Positions 1 to 8,004 of a stretch of 12,202 bases of DNA are shown here, one piece after another; within the stretch, counting starts at the first letter, position 1; the number at the start of each line of letters is the position of its first letter. Position numbers and translations under genes: made by a program. The DNA comes from CAYFMP01 sp964344215 (GTDB lineage: Bacteria; Pseudomonadota; Alphaproteobacteria; Rhodospirillales; Casp-alpha2). The notes below the pieces were generated by a model, which did not search any database, was not told the DNA's origin, and was given only the letters and a program-made list of their open reading frames with translations. The DNA lies in contig CAYFMP010000098.1 in NCBI GenBank assembly GCA_964344215.1, positions 1-12,202 of the forward strand. The letters run 5' to 3'.

Positions 1-300
1 CGGCAGGGCCTCGATGTCGCCGTGGTGGAAACGGACCCGTCCCTGCAGGGCTTCCTCCGAAAGCTTTCTGTGGGCGACCGCCAGCATGCCGGTGCTGAGG
101 TCGAGGGCGTCGATCTCGCCGACCTCGGAAACCAGGGCCTCGGAATAAAGACCAGTGCCACAGCCGGCATCCAACAGGCGGGTTTCGTTCAACGGCTTGC
201 CGCAGCCGGCCAGCCGGCCGGCGACGATCTCGGCCCCCAACGGCTGGCGGGTGGCGTCGAAAATCTGCGACGCGGTATCGAATCTTTCGGCGGGGCTCAT
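1..300 (-). CDS. Class I SAM-dependent methyltransferase, N-terminal 100 residues (runs off the left edge)
   Basis: Reading leftward from an ATG at 300-298, the frame stays open to the window edge. The protein has a Rossmann-type methyltransferase start: motif I LLDAGCGTG at about residues 42-50 forms the SAM-binding glycine loop, the acidic end of strand 2 is in DALDLS (about residues 64-69), and the GDIEALP segment near residue 100 is the usual motif III region. This resembles the UbiE/Methyltransf_11 group, which methylates small molecules, lipids or quinones. The substrate cannot be told because the C-terminal half is missing. It lies 41 bases downstream of the membrane-protein gene on the same strand and may be co-transcribed with it. 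The ribosome site is weak (GGGAG about 11 bases before the ATG), but the start fits the length normally found before motif I. Confidence 0.85.
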   Translation of the reverse strand, partial: MSPAERFDTASQIFDATRQPLGAEIVAGRLAGCGKPLNETRLLDAGCGTGLYSEALVSEVGEIDALDLSTGMLAVAHRKLSEEALQGRVRFHHGDIEALP

Positions 301-314
301 GGCGGAGGCATCTC

Positions 315-333
315 CCGATACCGGCAGTATCGG
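315..333 (-). other. Hairpin between the membrane-protein gene and the methyltransferase gene
   Basis: A perfect 7-bp inverted repeat (CCGATAC / GTATCGG) with a 5-base loop lies in the 41-base gap between the two minus-strand genes, just ahead of the methyltransferase start. No T-run follows on the minus strand, so it is not a standard terminator. It could be an RNA-processing or attenuation element, or a protein site. The function is unknown. Confidence 0.4.
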
Positions 334-341
334 CCGATCGT

Positions 342-875
342 TCAGAGGGTCAAGTATCCCTCCGCCCGCAGGATCTGACCGAGGAACAGGACAATGAAGC
401 TGGCTCCGGCCAGGAACAGCGCGCGCAGGAAGCGGCGTCGCTTAATGTCGCGCAGGCCAGCCGTCTTCATCATCTCGTAGGCCAGTTCGGTCTTGACGTC
501 GCTGGCTTCGAGCGCGGCCAGGTAGGTGTCGACGTCGGCGAACCGCTCGAGATTGAGATAATAGGTGCGCTTGGCGTCGGCCGAGCGTTCGCCCAGTTTC
601 GGGGCCATCTTGCGGGTCGGATAGAGAACCGCGCCGAACAGGACGATGGGAAGGATAAACAGTGCCCAGGCCAGAATGATGGCCATCAGGTTCATCTCCG
701 GCTGGTTCGGCACTCGCGAGCCGAACTGGGTGACGATTCCGATGGCGAAGATATAACCGACACCGACGATCTGCGCCTTGGTGTCGTAGGACCGCACCGA
801 ATCCTGCGCCTCCTTCAGCGACGCCAGCAGGAAGCTCAGTTGATCGGGGCTTGTGGCGCCGTCGTCCTTGCTCAT
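342..875 (-). CDS. Three-helix membrane protein resembling Pycsar effector (PycTM/DUF5706-like)
   Basis: This is a 177-residue protein with three predicted membrane helices (about residues 35-51, 62-84 and 149-168). Residues ~86-148 form a charged, probably cytosolic stretch between helices 2 and 3. Just before helix 1 is a YDTKA motif (30-34), preceded by an amphipathic helix. The charged segment ends in a helix running into KRRRF before helix 3. This layout (D-x-KA before the first helix, charged helical linker, K/R-rich entry to the last helix) matches my memory of PycTM/DUF5706, the membrane-disrupting effectors of Pycsar anti-phage systems. No cyclic-nucleotide cyclase is visible next to it, so it would be an orphan, or the resemblance may be superficial. 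The start at 875 has a good ribosome site (GAGAGGGG, about 7 bases upstream). The stop of the uvrA-tail relic lies only 13 bases upstream, so this gene probably once followed uvrA directly. Confidence 0.7.
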   Translation of the reverse strand: MSKDDGATSPDQLSFLLASLKEAQDSVRSYDTKAQIVGVGYIFAIGIVTQFGSRVPNQPEMNLMAIILAWALFILPIVLFGAVLYPTRKMAPKLGERSADAKRTYYLNLERFADVDTYLAALEASDVKTELAYEMMKTAGLRDIKRRRFLRALFLAGASFIVLFLGQILRAEGYLTL

Positions 876-888
876 GGTGGCGCCCCTC

Positions 889-1068
889 TCACGCGCTCTT
901 CTTGCGTTTCGGCTTCTTGAGGCCGAGCGGGGCCGAGAGGTACTGGCCGGTGAAGTTGTCCTTGACGGCGGTCACGTCCTTGATACCCCTGTCGATAATC
1001 CAATCGGCGGTCTTGATGACTTCCAGGTTGTGCTCGATGACGATCACCGATAACCCGGTGTTGGTCAT
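889..1068 (-). pseudogene. Degraded second copy of the uvrA 3' end
   Basis: Read on the minus strand, this 59-codon stretch translates as the extreme C-terminus of UvrA. It contains the H-loop region VIVIEHNLEVIKTADWIID, then, after a gap of 15 codons relative to the intact gene, AVKD-FTG-YL-APLGLKKPKRKKSA and a stop. Compared with the intact uvrA end (1799-2004), the block 992-1048 differs at one base from 1947-2003. The block near 892-960 is close but has a cluster of changes. The missing piece is a multiple of three, so the frame survives. The stop is TGA here and TAG in uvrA. An ATG at 1068 opens it, but I see no clear ribosome site, so I call it a relic and not a gene. It lies in the same frame as hepT, four codons after the hepT stop. 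Confidence 0.85.
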
Positions 1069-1077
1069 TGACGATGG

Positions 1078-1413
1078 TCATTCGCTTTCGAAATCGAACA
1101 AGACAGCCTTCAACGGCGGGAGATCTTCGATCACGGTCTTCCAGATCGTTTCGACTTCCATATTGAAATAGCCGTGCGCCAGGAAGTTTCGGAACTTCTG
1201 AATTTCCGGCCATGGAATTTGTGGATGCAGGGACGTGAATTCATCGGGTAAATGCGTGGCGGCTTCACCGACGATGTAGAGATTGTGAAGGACGGCGTCC
1301 TGCGTGCGCGTGTCCGCGGCGAATTCGGCGTATTCCATGCCGGCCACGTACTTATCCGTACGGTCGATGGAATCCAGGATATCGGCGACTCGCAACCGCC
1401 AGTCTCTAGGCAT
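1078..1413 (-). CDS. hepT: HepT-type HEPN ribonuclease toxin (DUF86)
   Basis: This 111-residue all-alpha protein belongs to the HEPN superfamily. It carries the active-site motif RNFLAHGY: R75, H80 and Y82 give the R-x4-H-x-Y signature of HepT toxins. In studied members this motif cleaves RNA, including tRNA, and the tyrosine is the residue that the partner MntA modifies with AMP. The flanking text (PWPEIQKFRNFLAHGYF, then a VETIWKTV helix) is typical of DUF86. The ATG lies inside the end of mntA (8-base overlap), so the two are translationally coupled with the antitoxin first. The length is normal and no key residue is missing, so it is likely functional. Past its stop the same frame continues into the uvrA-tail relic. 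Alternative names are HEPN-domain or DUF86 protein; function in this strain is inferred from the family. Confidence 0.92.
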   Translation of the reverse strand: MPRDWRLRVADILDSIDRTDKYVAGMEYAEFAADTRTQDAVLHNLYIVGEAATHLPDEFTSLHPQIPWPEIQKFRNFLAHGYFNMEVETIWKTVIEDLPPLKAVLFDFESE

Positions 1414-1699
1414 ATACCGCCTCGCGCTCCACGGTTCGATTGAGACGGGAATTCATGGAATTGGAGCTGGCGATATCCACGGCGGAACCCAACAGCTCTT
1501 GCAGGTGGTCTTGGAGGCGGACCATCCCAACCAGACTCGGGACTTCTCCTTCTCGGAAATCGATCACGATATCGATGTCGCTTTTTTCGTCGGCTTCGCC
1601 GCGCGCCACGGAGCCGAACACACCAATGGCCTTGACGCCAAAGCCATCAAGCGTCGCCTTGTCGGCCCGAAGCTTGTCCAGTATCTCGTCTCGCAGCAT
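1406..1699 (-). CDS. mntA: MntA-type minimal nucleotidyltransferase antitoxin
   Basis: This 97-residue minimal nucleotidyltransferase has the full catalytic signature: G29-S30, ten residues, then D41-I-D43, with the third carboxylate at D75 (SAVDIAS). Characterised homologues neutralise HepT by attaching AMP units to the toxin tyrosine, and HepT here keeps that tyrosine. I chose the ATG at 1699, which has GGA 8 bases upstream and gives the usual N-terminus (MLRDEILDKLRA). A TTG 36 bases further up would add 12 residues that look non-native. The stop overlaps the hepT start by 8 bases. The 60-100 bases upstream are AT-richer than the surroundings and must hold the promoter, but I see no convincing hexamer pair. 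The pair is an insertion between uvrA and its old downstream neighbour. Confidence 0.92.
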   Translation of the reverse strand: MLRDEILDKLRADKATLDGFGVKAIGVFGSVARGEADEKSDIDIVIDFREGEVPSLVGMVRLQDHLQELLGSAVDIASSNSMNSRLNRTVEREAVYA

Positions 1700-1798
1700 G
1701 GTAATATTCCAGACACAATCACGCGGAATCCGCAAAAGATTAGGCCCTATCCAACGCCAATAGACTAACTTGATTTAGAACGTTTTGGAACTTTGGAT

Positions 1799-4729
<2,931 letters not shown>

Positions 4730-4769
4730 GAACATTCCGCGCCGAATAGAGGGCTTTTCGAAACATCCA

Positions 4770-4802
4770 GAGATATATGGCTTCGCCGCCGCCGTAAAGG
4801 CA
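4770..4802 (-). promoter_or_regulatory. Possible uvrA promoter
   Basis: On the minus strand, TTTACG lies about 15-17 bases before an AT-rich TATATCTC stretch (plus-strand gatata at 4772-4777) in otherwise GC-rich sequence. This leaves a leader of roughly 35 bases before the uvrA ATG. The hexamers are only fair, so this is a candidate only. Confidence 0.35.
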
Positions 4803-4838
4803 TTCGCCCCGGTTTTTAGGCGTTGACGAGCGGGTTTC

Positions 4839-4855
4839 GCCGCCATTTCGGCGGC
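4839..4855. other. Hairpin in the divergent uvrA / small-protein promoter region
   Basis: GCCGCC and GGCGGC pair perfectly around a 5-base loop. The hairpin lies between the outward-facing promoters of uvrA and the 38-codon gene. It could be an operator or a chance GC-rich fold. Confidence 0.3.
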
Positions 4856-4879
4856 AAATTCGCTTGATACAGCGGAATC

Positions 4880-4888
4880 TGCTACAAT
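4880..4888 (+). promoter_or_regulatory. Extended -10 promoter for the 38-codon membrane protein gene
   Basis: TG at 4880-4881, one base, then TACAAT at 4883-4888 form an extended -10 element. No good -35 stands at 17 bases, and TTGATA at 4864-4869 is too close (13 bases). Transcription would begin near 4895 and give a leader of about 57 bases with two palindromes. Confidence 0.45.
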
Positions 4889-4900
4889 CTGATTCGAACG

Positions 4901-4934
4901 AGAGGCGCCTCTAACGCTTTTTGCCGCGCGGCAA
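4901..4934 (+). promoter_or_regulatory. Two perfect palindromes in the leader of the small membrane protein gene
   Basis: AGAGGCGCCTCT (4901-4912) and TTGCCGCGCGGCAA (4921-4934) are each perfect self-complementary sequences, 8 bases apart. They sit just after the likely transcription start and end about 10 bases before the ribosome site. They may be operator sites for dimeric repressors. Confidence 0.45.
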
Positions 4935-4951
4935 CCGGATTGGAGGCGAGA

Positions 4952-5068
4952 ATGACTCAGGACGACAAGAAGACCTATATTTGGACAGCCGGCATCGTCG
5001 GTGCCATCGTTGTACTGTTCGTCGTGGCCTACGCCATGGGATTGGTTCCTACGACGCCTGCGTCATAA
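4952..5068 (+). CDS. Small single-helix membrane protein, 38 residues, function unknown
   Basis: The ATG at 4952 follows a strong ribosome site (GGAGGCGAG, ending two bases before it). The 38-codon frame encodes a short charged start (MTQDDKK), one strongly hydrophobic helix at about residues 9-31 (IWTAGIVGAIVVLFVVAYAM), and a short polar tail ending at TAA (5068). The lysines before the helix fit an N-in orientation, with the PTTPAS tail outside. A hairpin terminator begins 33 bases after the stop, and a promoter-like element and two palindromes lie upstream, so this is a complete transcription unit. I do not recognise the family. Small proteins of this kind often bind larger membrane complexes, but no partner is visible. 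It is below the usual gene-calling size and may be missing from annotations. Confidence 0.75.
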   Translation: MTQDDKKTYIWTAGIVGAIVVLFVVAYAMGLVPTTPAS

Positions 5069-5101
5069 CATCTTCTCGAACGACGAAACTGGCGCCGCCG
5101 G

Positions 5102-5126
5102 AGAGCGCTCCCGCGGCGCTCTTTCC
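5102..5126 (+). terminator. Rho-independent terminator after the small membrane protein gene
   Basis: AGAGCGC (5102-5108) pairs with GCGCTCT (5116-5122) around a 7-base loop, followed by TTTCC. It lies between the 38-codon gene and the convergent usp gene. The T-run is short and on the plus side only. Confidence 0.6.
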
Positions 5127-5141
5127 TGACCGGCGCCCATC

Positions 5142-5666
5142 CTACTTGACGGCGATGCAAGTGCAGTCGGAGAGATGGCTGACCTTCTGCGAAACGCTGC
5201 CCATCAACAGCCCCTTCAGATTGCCCAGTCCACGCGTGCCCAGCACGATCAGGTCGCAGCCTTGCCTGGCCGCTGTCGCCAGGATGCGGCCGGCCGCATC
5301 GCCGTCCTCGACCATCGTTTCGACTTTGAGTACGCCGGCGTCCTTGGCGACCCGCTCGGCCCGCGAGATAATGGTCTCGGCGAGCGACTCCATCATTTGC
5401 GCCGAAATCTCGATGCGCTGCGCCTCATGGGCGACGGCGGCCATGCTGGCCGGCATGTTGGCTACGGCCGGCATGTTGGTTGTCATCGCCGGCACCAAGT
5501 GCTCGATCTCGGCCATATGGACGAGTTCCTCGGAGGGTTCGCCATGCATGAGGACATGCATGACGGTCAGATGGGCGTCGTATTTGTTAGCCAGATCGAC
5601 GGCCAAGTCGACCGCCTTGGAAGCGTGTTCGGAGCCGTCGGTGGCGACGAGTATCTTCTTGAACAT
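5142..5666 (-). CDS. Universal stress protein, ATP-binding (UspA) class
   Basis: This 174-residue single-domain Usp begins with MFKKILVATDGS (strand 1 with D10). It carries the ATP-binding signature G-x2-G-x9-G-S (G143, G146, G156, S157), so it belongs to the nucleotide-binding group. Usp proteins act as dimers in the cytosol and help cells survive starvation, low oxygen or other arrest. The protein is longer than the usual ~145 residues because of a Met/Ala-rich insertion at about residues 58-80 between strand 2 and the next helix. The ribosome site is excellent (AGGAGGT, 8 bases before the ATG). An FNR/FixK-type box 86 bases upstream suggests control by oxygen. The gene is convergent with the small membrane protein gene, and a terminator separates them. 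Confidence 0.95.
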   Translation of the reverse strand: MFKKILVATDGSEHASKAVDLAVDLANKYDAHLTVMHVLMHGEPSEELVHMAEIEHLVPAMTTNMPAVANMPASMAAVAHEAQRIEISAQMMESLAETIISRAERVAKDAGVLKVETMVEDGDAAGRILATAARQGCDLIVLGTRGLGNLKGLLMGSVSQKVSHLSDCTCIAVK

Positions 5667-5716
5667 GGCTCGACCTCCTGATTTTCGGGGTCAAGGTCCG
5701 GTCTCGTCCGGGCCAT

Positions 5717-5765
5717 CGTTGCAACAGTACCACCGAGTCCCGCCGCCTTCATTGACGTGCGTCAA
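5717..5765 (-). promoter_or_regulatory. Class II FNR/FixK-type promoter of the universal stress protein gene
   Basis: TTGACGTGCGTCAA (5752-5765) fits the FNR/FixK half-site pattern TTGAY-N4-RTCAA with no mismatch. Measured along the minus strand, a -10-like TACTGT lies at 5729-5724. A start near 5717 would place the box at about -41.5, the classic activating position for CRP/FNR proteins, with a leader of about 50 bases. CRP/FNR control of usp genes under low oxygen is known in other proteobacteria. Its use here is inferred. Confidence 0.6.
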
Positions 5766-5990
5766 GCTGGTCCCTGGATCGAGTCTCGGCCGCTTCCGGC
5801 GCCGCCCCCAACGGACTTTCAGAGCTACGGCAATCCTTCAACGTCATGGCCGAAGCGCTCGAAGCGGCTGATTTCGAATAGACCCGGGCGCTGACCGAGG
5901 CGCACGGCGGAATGCGTGAATCGGAGAGCGAGAAAGAGTGGGGAACGCGGGTATTCGTGCAGTTCCCGGCCGAACGTATCATCGGCGCGG
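5766..5990 (+). pseudogene. Collapsed relic of a sensor histidine kinase
   Basis: In one plus-strand frame the bases up to 5878 read SLDRVSAASG, then ELRQSFNVMAEALEAADFE, which resembles the end of a HAMP linker (typically ...ELxxSFNxMAxxLE). A TAG follows at 5879-5881. The same frame continues TRALTEAHGG, ESE, GTRVFVQFPAERI, which resembles the last glycine box and final strand of an HATPase_c domain (typically LTRALxEAHGG...ESExGxGTxVxVxFPAER). The His-phosphorylation region and most of the ATPase domain are missing between the two, and there is no start, so this is a decayed gene with a large internal deletion. The call rests on motif memory, and both pieces are short. It fills much of the 441-base gap between usp and ssb. 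Confidence 0.55.
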
Positions 5991-6021
5991 AGGCGCCCGA
6001 AATCCGGTCGAAGGCGGCCAT

Positions 6022-6043
6022 CCGCCCGGCGCCGAGCGGGCGG
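6022..6043 (+). other. GC-rich hairpin downstream of the kinase relic
   Basis: CCGCCCG (6022-6028) and CGGGCGG (6037-6043) pair around an 8-base loop, followed by CGTTTG. This may be the former terminator of the kinase gene. It lies about 65 bases before ssb, and TTGAGT at 6047-6052 just after it could be part of the ssb promoter, but the -10 at the right spacing (ATGGTT) is poor. Confidence 0.35.
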
Positions 6044-6107
6044 CGTTTGAGTCTGGCCCCGGCCGCCCGATGGTTGTAGAGTCCGGCAACTTCTTGGGAG
6101 GGGCTTC

Positions 6108-6575
6108 ATGTCAGGTTCAGTCAACAAGGTCATTCTGGTCGGCAATCTTGGGCGAGATCCCGAGGTCCGCTACGCGCAATCGGGCAGCAAGATCGTCAAC
6201 ATGTCGGTCGCGACTTCCGAATCATGGAAGGACCGCCAGACCGGCGAGCGCCGCGAAAAGACCGAGTGGCACCGGGTCGTGATCTTCGACGAGAAACTGG
6301 CCGATATCGCCGAGCAGTACATAAAGAAGGGCTCCAAGGTCTATCTGGAAGGCCAGCTTCAGACCCGCAAGTGGACCGGCAACGACGGTGTCGAGAAGTA
6401 CACCACCGAAGTCGTGCTGCAACGCTTCAACTCGACGTTGACCATGCTCGACAGCCGCGGTGGCGGCGCCCCCGGAGGCGGCGGCGACAGCCCCGACTGG
6501 GGCGGTCCCGATACCGGCGGAGCCACTGGCGGAGGCGGCGGGGGCGGCGATCTCGACGACGAAATCCCGTTCTAG
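6108..6575 (+). CDS. ssb: Single-stranded DNA-binding protein
   Basis: SSB coats single-stranded DNA in replication, recombination and repair and recruits partner enzymes through its tail. The 155-residue product has the OB-fold domain at about residues 1-112 (NKVILVGNLGRDPEVRY at the start, TEWHRVVIFDEKLADIAEQYIKKG in the middle, YTTEVVLQRF at the end). A glycine-rich flexible linker follows (about 116-148), then the conserved acidic tip DDEIPF, which binds partners. All parts are present and the length is normal for alphaproteobacteria. GGGAGGGG lies about 6 bases before the ATG. It diverges from usp across a 441-base gap that holds a gene relic and a hairpin, and is followed 57 bases later by an MFS gene on the same strand. 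Confidence 0.98.
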   Translation: MSGSVNKVILVGNLGRDPEVRYAQSGSKIVNMSVATSESWKDRQTGERREKTEWHRVVIFDEKLADIAEQYIKKGSKVYLEGQLQTRKWTGNDGVEKYTTEVVLQRFNSTLTMLDSRGGGAPGGGGDSPDWGGPDTGGATGGGGGGGDLDDEIPF

Positions 6576-6632
6576 GGAGACTCGATTCCGAATTAGATCG
6601 AACGCTTTGGTTTCGGAGGCACCGGCAGAGCG

Positions 6633-7865
6633 ATGAGCGAGGCGAGCGCGGCGAGCGCGGCGGGCGGAGCCGCCGGCCAGTCCCCGTACGCCCGGAGAAA
6701 CGTCCTCGTCCTGGCGGCGGCGCAGGCCCTCGCCATGACCGGCGTTGGCCTGATCATGACCGTTTCGGCGCTGGCTGGTCAGATGCTGGCCGACGACAAG
6801 AGCCTGGCGACGCTACCGCTGGCGTTGACCTTCGCCGCCACCATGGCGTCGACCATCCCGGCCTCGCTGTTCATGGGCCGGGTCGGGCGGCGGGTCGGCT
6901 TCACGCTCGGCCAGTTGACCGGAGCCGGAGGCGCCGCGATCGCCGCTTACGCCATATACGCCGGGGATTTCTGGCTGTTCTGCTGGGCCAGCCTGCCGGT
7001 CGGCATACACAACGCGTTCTGGCAATACTACCGCTTCGCCGCCGCCGACACGGCCGGACCGGCCTATAGGTCGCGGGCCATTTCCTACGTCATGGCGGGT
7101 GGCGTCGTCGCCGCCGTGGCCGGGCCGCAACTGGCCAAATGGACGTCCGATCTGTTTGTGCCCTACACCTTCATGGGCGGCTATGCGGCGATCATCGGCC
7201 TCAGCTTCGCCGCCGTTGCGCTCCTGCAGGCGCTGCACATCCCGAAACCATCGGCAAGCGGCATATCGCGGGCCGGACGGCCGGTGCTGACGATCGCCCG
7301 ACAGCCGGTTTTCGTCGTCGCCGTGCTATCGGCGATGATCGGTTATGGCATGATGTTGCTGGTCATGACGGCGACGCCCTTGGCCATGACTTTCTGCGGC
7401 TTCGCGTTCACCGACACGGCGACCGTCATCCAATGGCACGCGCTTGCCATGTTCGCGCCGAGTTTCGTCACCGGCCATTTGATCCAGAGGTTCGGGGTCC
7501 TGCGCGTCATCGTCGCCGGTTGTCTGCTGAACGCCGCCGCCATGGCGACCAACCTGTCCGGCATCGCCTTCGAGAACTTCTGGGTCGGGCTGGTCCTGCT
7601 TGGATTGGGGTGGAACTTCATGTTCGTCGGAGGTACCACACTGGTGACCGAGGCCTACCACCCGGAAGAGCGGGCCAAGGTGCAGGCGTTCAACGATTTC
7701 CTGGTGTTCGGAACGGTCACCGTGGCCAGCTTCTCGTCGGGTGCGCTGCACGACGCCTTGGGCTGGCAGGCGGTCAATCTGGGCATGGCGCTGCCGACTT
7801 TCGTGGCGTTCGCCGCGGTGGCTTGGTACGGGCTCGCCCACGGGCGCCGTCGGCCGGCGGAATAG
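6633..7865 (+). CDS. Major facilitator superfamily transporter, substrate unknown
   Basis: This 410-residue inner-membrane protein has about twelve hydrophobic segments and the MFS loop 2-3 motif as MGRVGRRVGF (near residues 85-94). The region YRFAAADTAGPAYRSRAISYVMAGGVVAA (loop and helix 5) is typical of a group of uncharacterised MFS permeases in alphaproteobacteria. There is no sequence clue to the substrate. The first ~20 residues are Ala/Ser/Gly-rich and come from an imperfect GAGCGCGGC-type repeat. The ATG at 6633 lies 13 bases after GGAGG, rather far. No better start exists before the first helix. It lies on the same strand between ssb and gyrA and may share transcripts with ssb. A separate promoter for gyrA follows it. 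Confidence 0.9.
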   Translation: MSEASAASAAGGAAGQSPYARRNVLVLAAAQALAMTGVGLIMTVSALAGQMLADDKSLATLPLALTFAATMASTIPASLFMGRVGRRVGFTLGQLTGAGGAAIAAYAIYAGDFWLFCWASLPVGIHNAFWQYYRFAAADTAGPAYRSRAISYVMAGGVVAAVAGPQLAKWTSDLFVPYTFMGGYAAIIGLSFAAVALLQALHIPKPSASGISRAGRPVLTIARQPVFVVAVLSAMIGYGMMLLVMTATPLAMTFCGFAFTDTATVIQWHALAMFAPSFVTGHLIQRFGVLRVIVAGCLLNAAAMATNLSGIAFENFWVGLVLLGLGWNFMFVGGTTLVTEAYHPEERAKVQAFNDFLVFGTVTVASFSSGALHDALGWQAVNLGMALPTFVAFAAVAWYGLAHGRRRPAE

Positions 7866-7900
7866 CTTGTTTTTCAATGACTTGAGTTGGGCCGCATGTG

Positions 7901-7929
7901 TTGTGCGGGGGGCCGAAAGATGGTAGATT
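7901..7929 (+). promoter_or_regulatory. Likely gyrA promoter
   Basis: TTGTGC (7901-7906) and TAGATT (7924-7929) are separated by exactly 17 bases in the gap before gyrA. Transcription would start near 7936 and give a leader of about 68 bases holding two hairpins. The hexamers match the sigma-70 consensus moderately. Confidence 0.5.
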
Positions 7930-7943
7930 TACGGGTCCGGGAG

Positions 7944-7982
7944 TAAGCTCGGGCAGCTTATTAAGAGTTAGCTTTAACTCTT
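7944..7982 (+). promoter_or_regulatory. Two tandem hairpins in the gyrA leader
   Basis: The first hairpin is TAAGCT / AGCTTA (7944-7949 and 7955-7960, 5-base loop). The second is AAGAGTTA / TAACTCTT (7963-7970 and 7975-7982, 4-base loop). Both are perfect, only two bases apart, and end 22 bases before the start codon. The second is AT-rich in a GC-rich genome. Without a T-run they are unlikely to end transcription. They could be an operator, an RNA stabiliser or a control element for gyrase. Confidence 0.5.
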
Positions 7983-8004
7983 TGATGTTATTCTGGAAAA
8001 CGTT

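Larger units (their letters stand above)
1069..1798. mobile_element. Inserted segment carrying mntA-hepT, bounded by two uvrA 3' ends
   Basis: The segment between the intact uvrA stop (1799) and the decayed uvrA-tail copy (ending at 1068) holds only the toxin-antitoxin pair and short spacers. Its base composition is visibly less GC-rich than uvrA, most clearly in 1681-1798. Having the gene end on both sides is what remains when foreign DNA enters at a gene 3' end and brings a replacement end, or when recombination uses that end as homology. No integrase, transposase or terminal repeat is present, so the mechanism is not shown. Boundaries are approximate. Confidence 0.6.

Noticed and set aside
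22..378. A 118-codon plus-strand frame at the left edge
   Set aside because: The minus strand here encodes a methyltransferase with a clear SAM-binding motif. The plus frame has no family signature.
872..1213. A 113-codon minus-strand frame across the uvrA-tail relic and hepT
   Set aside because: It is out of frame with both the relic and hepT, which carry the recognisable protein sequences.
4730..4951. LexA (SOS) box upstream of uvrA
   Set aside because: I looked for GTTC-N7-GTTC, its complement and CTG-N10-CAG forms. Only isolated GAAC half-sites are present.
5749..6145. Minus-strand frames of 90 and 106 codons in the usp-ssb gap
   Set aside because: They have no domain and no ribosome site, and they lie opposite the histidine-kinase-like frame and across the ssb start.
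6640..6680. GAGCGCGGC-type tandem repeat at the start of the MFS gene
   Set aside because: It is short and imperfect, and is explained by an Ala/Ser/Gly-rich N-terminus in GC-rich coding DNA.
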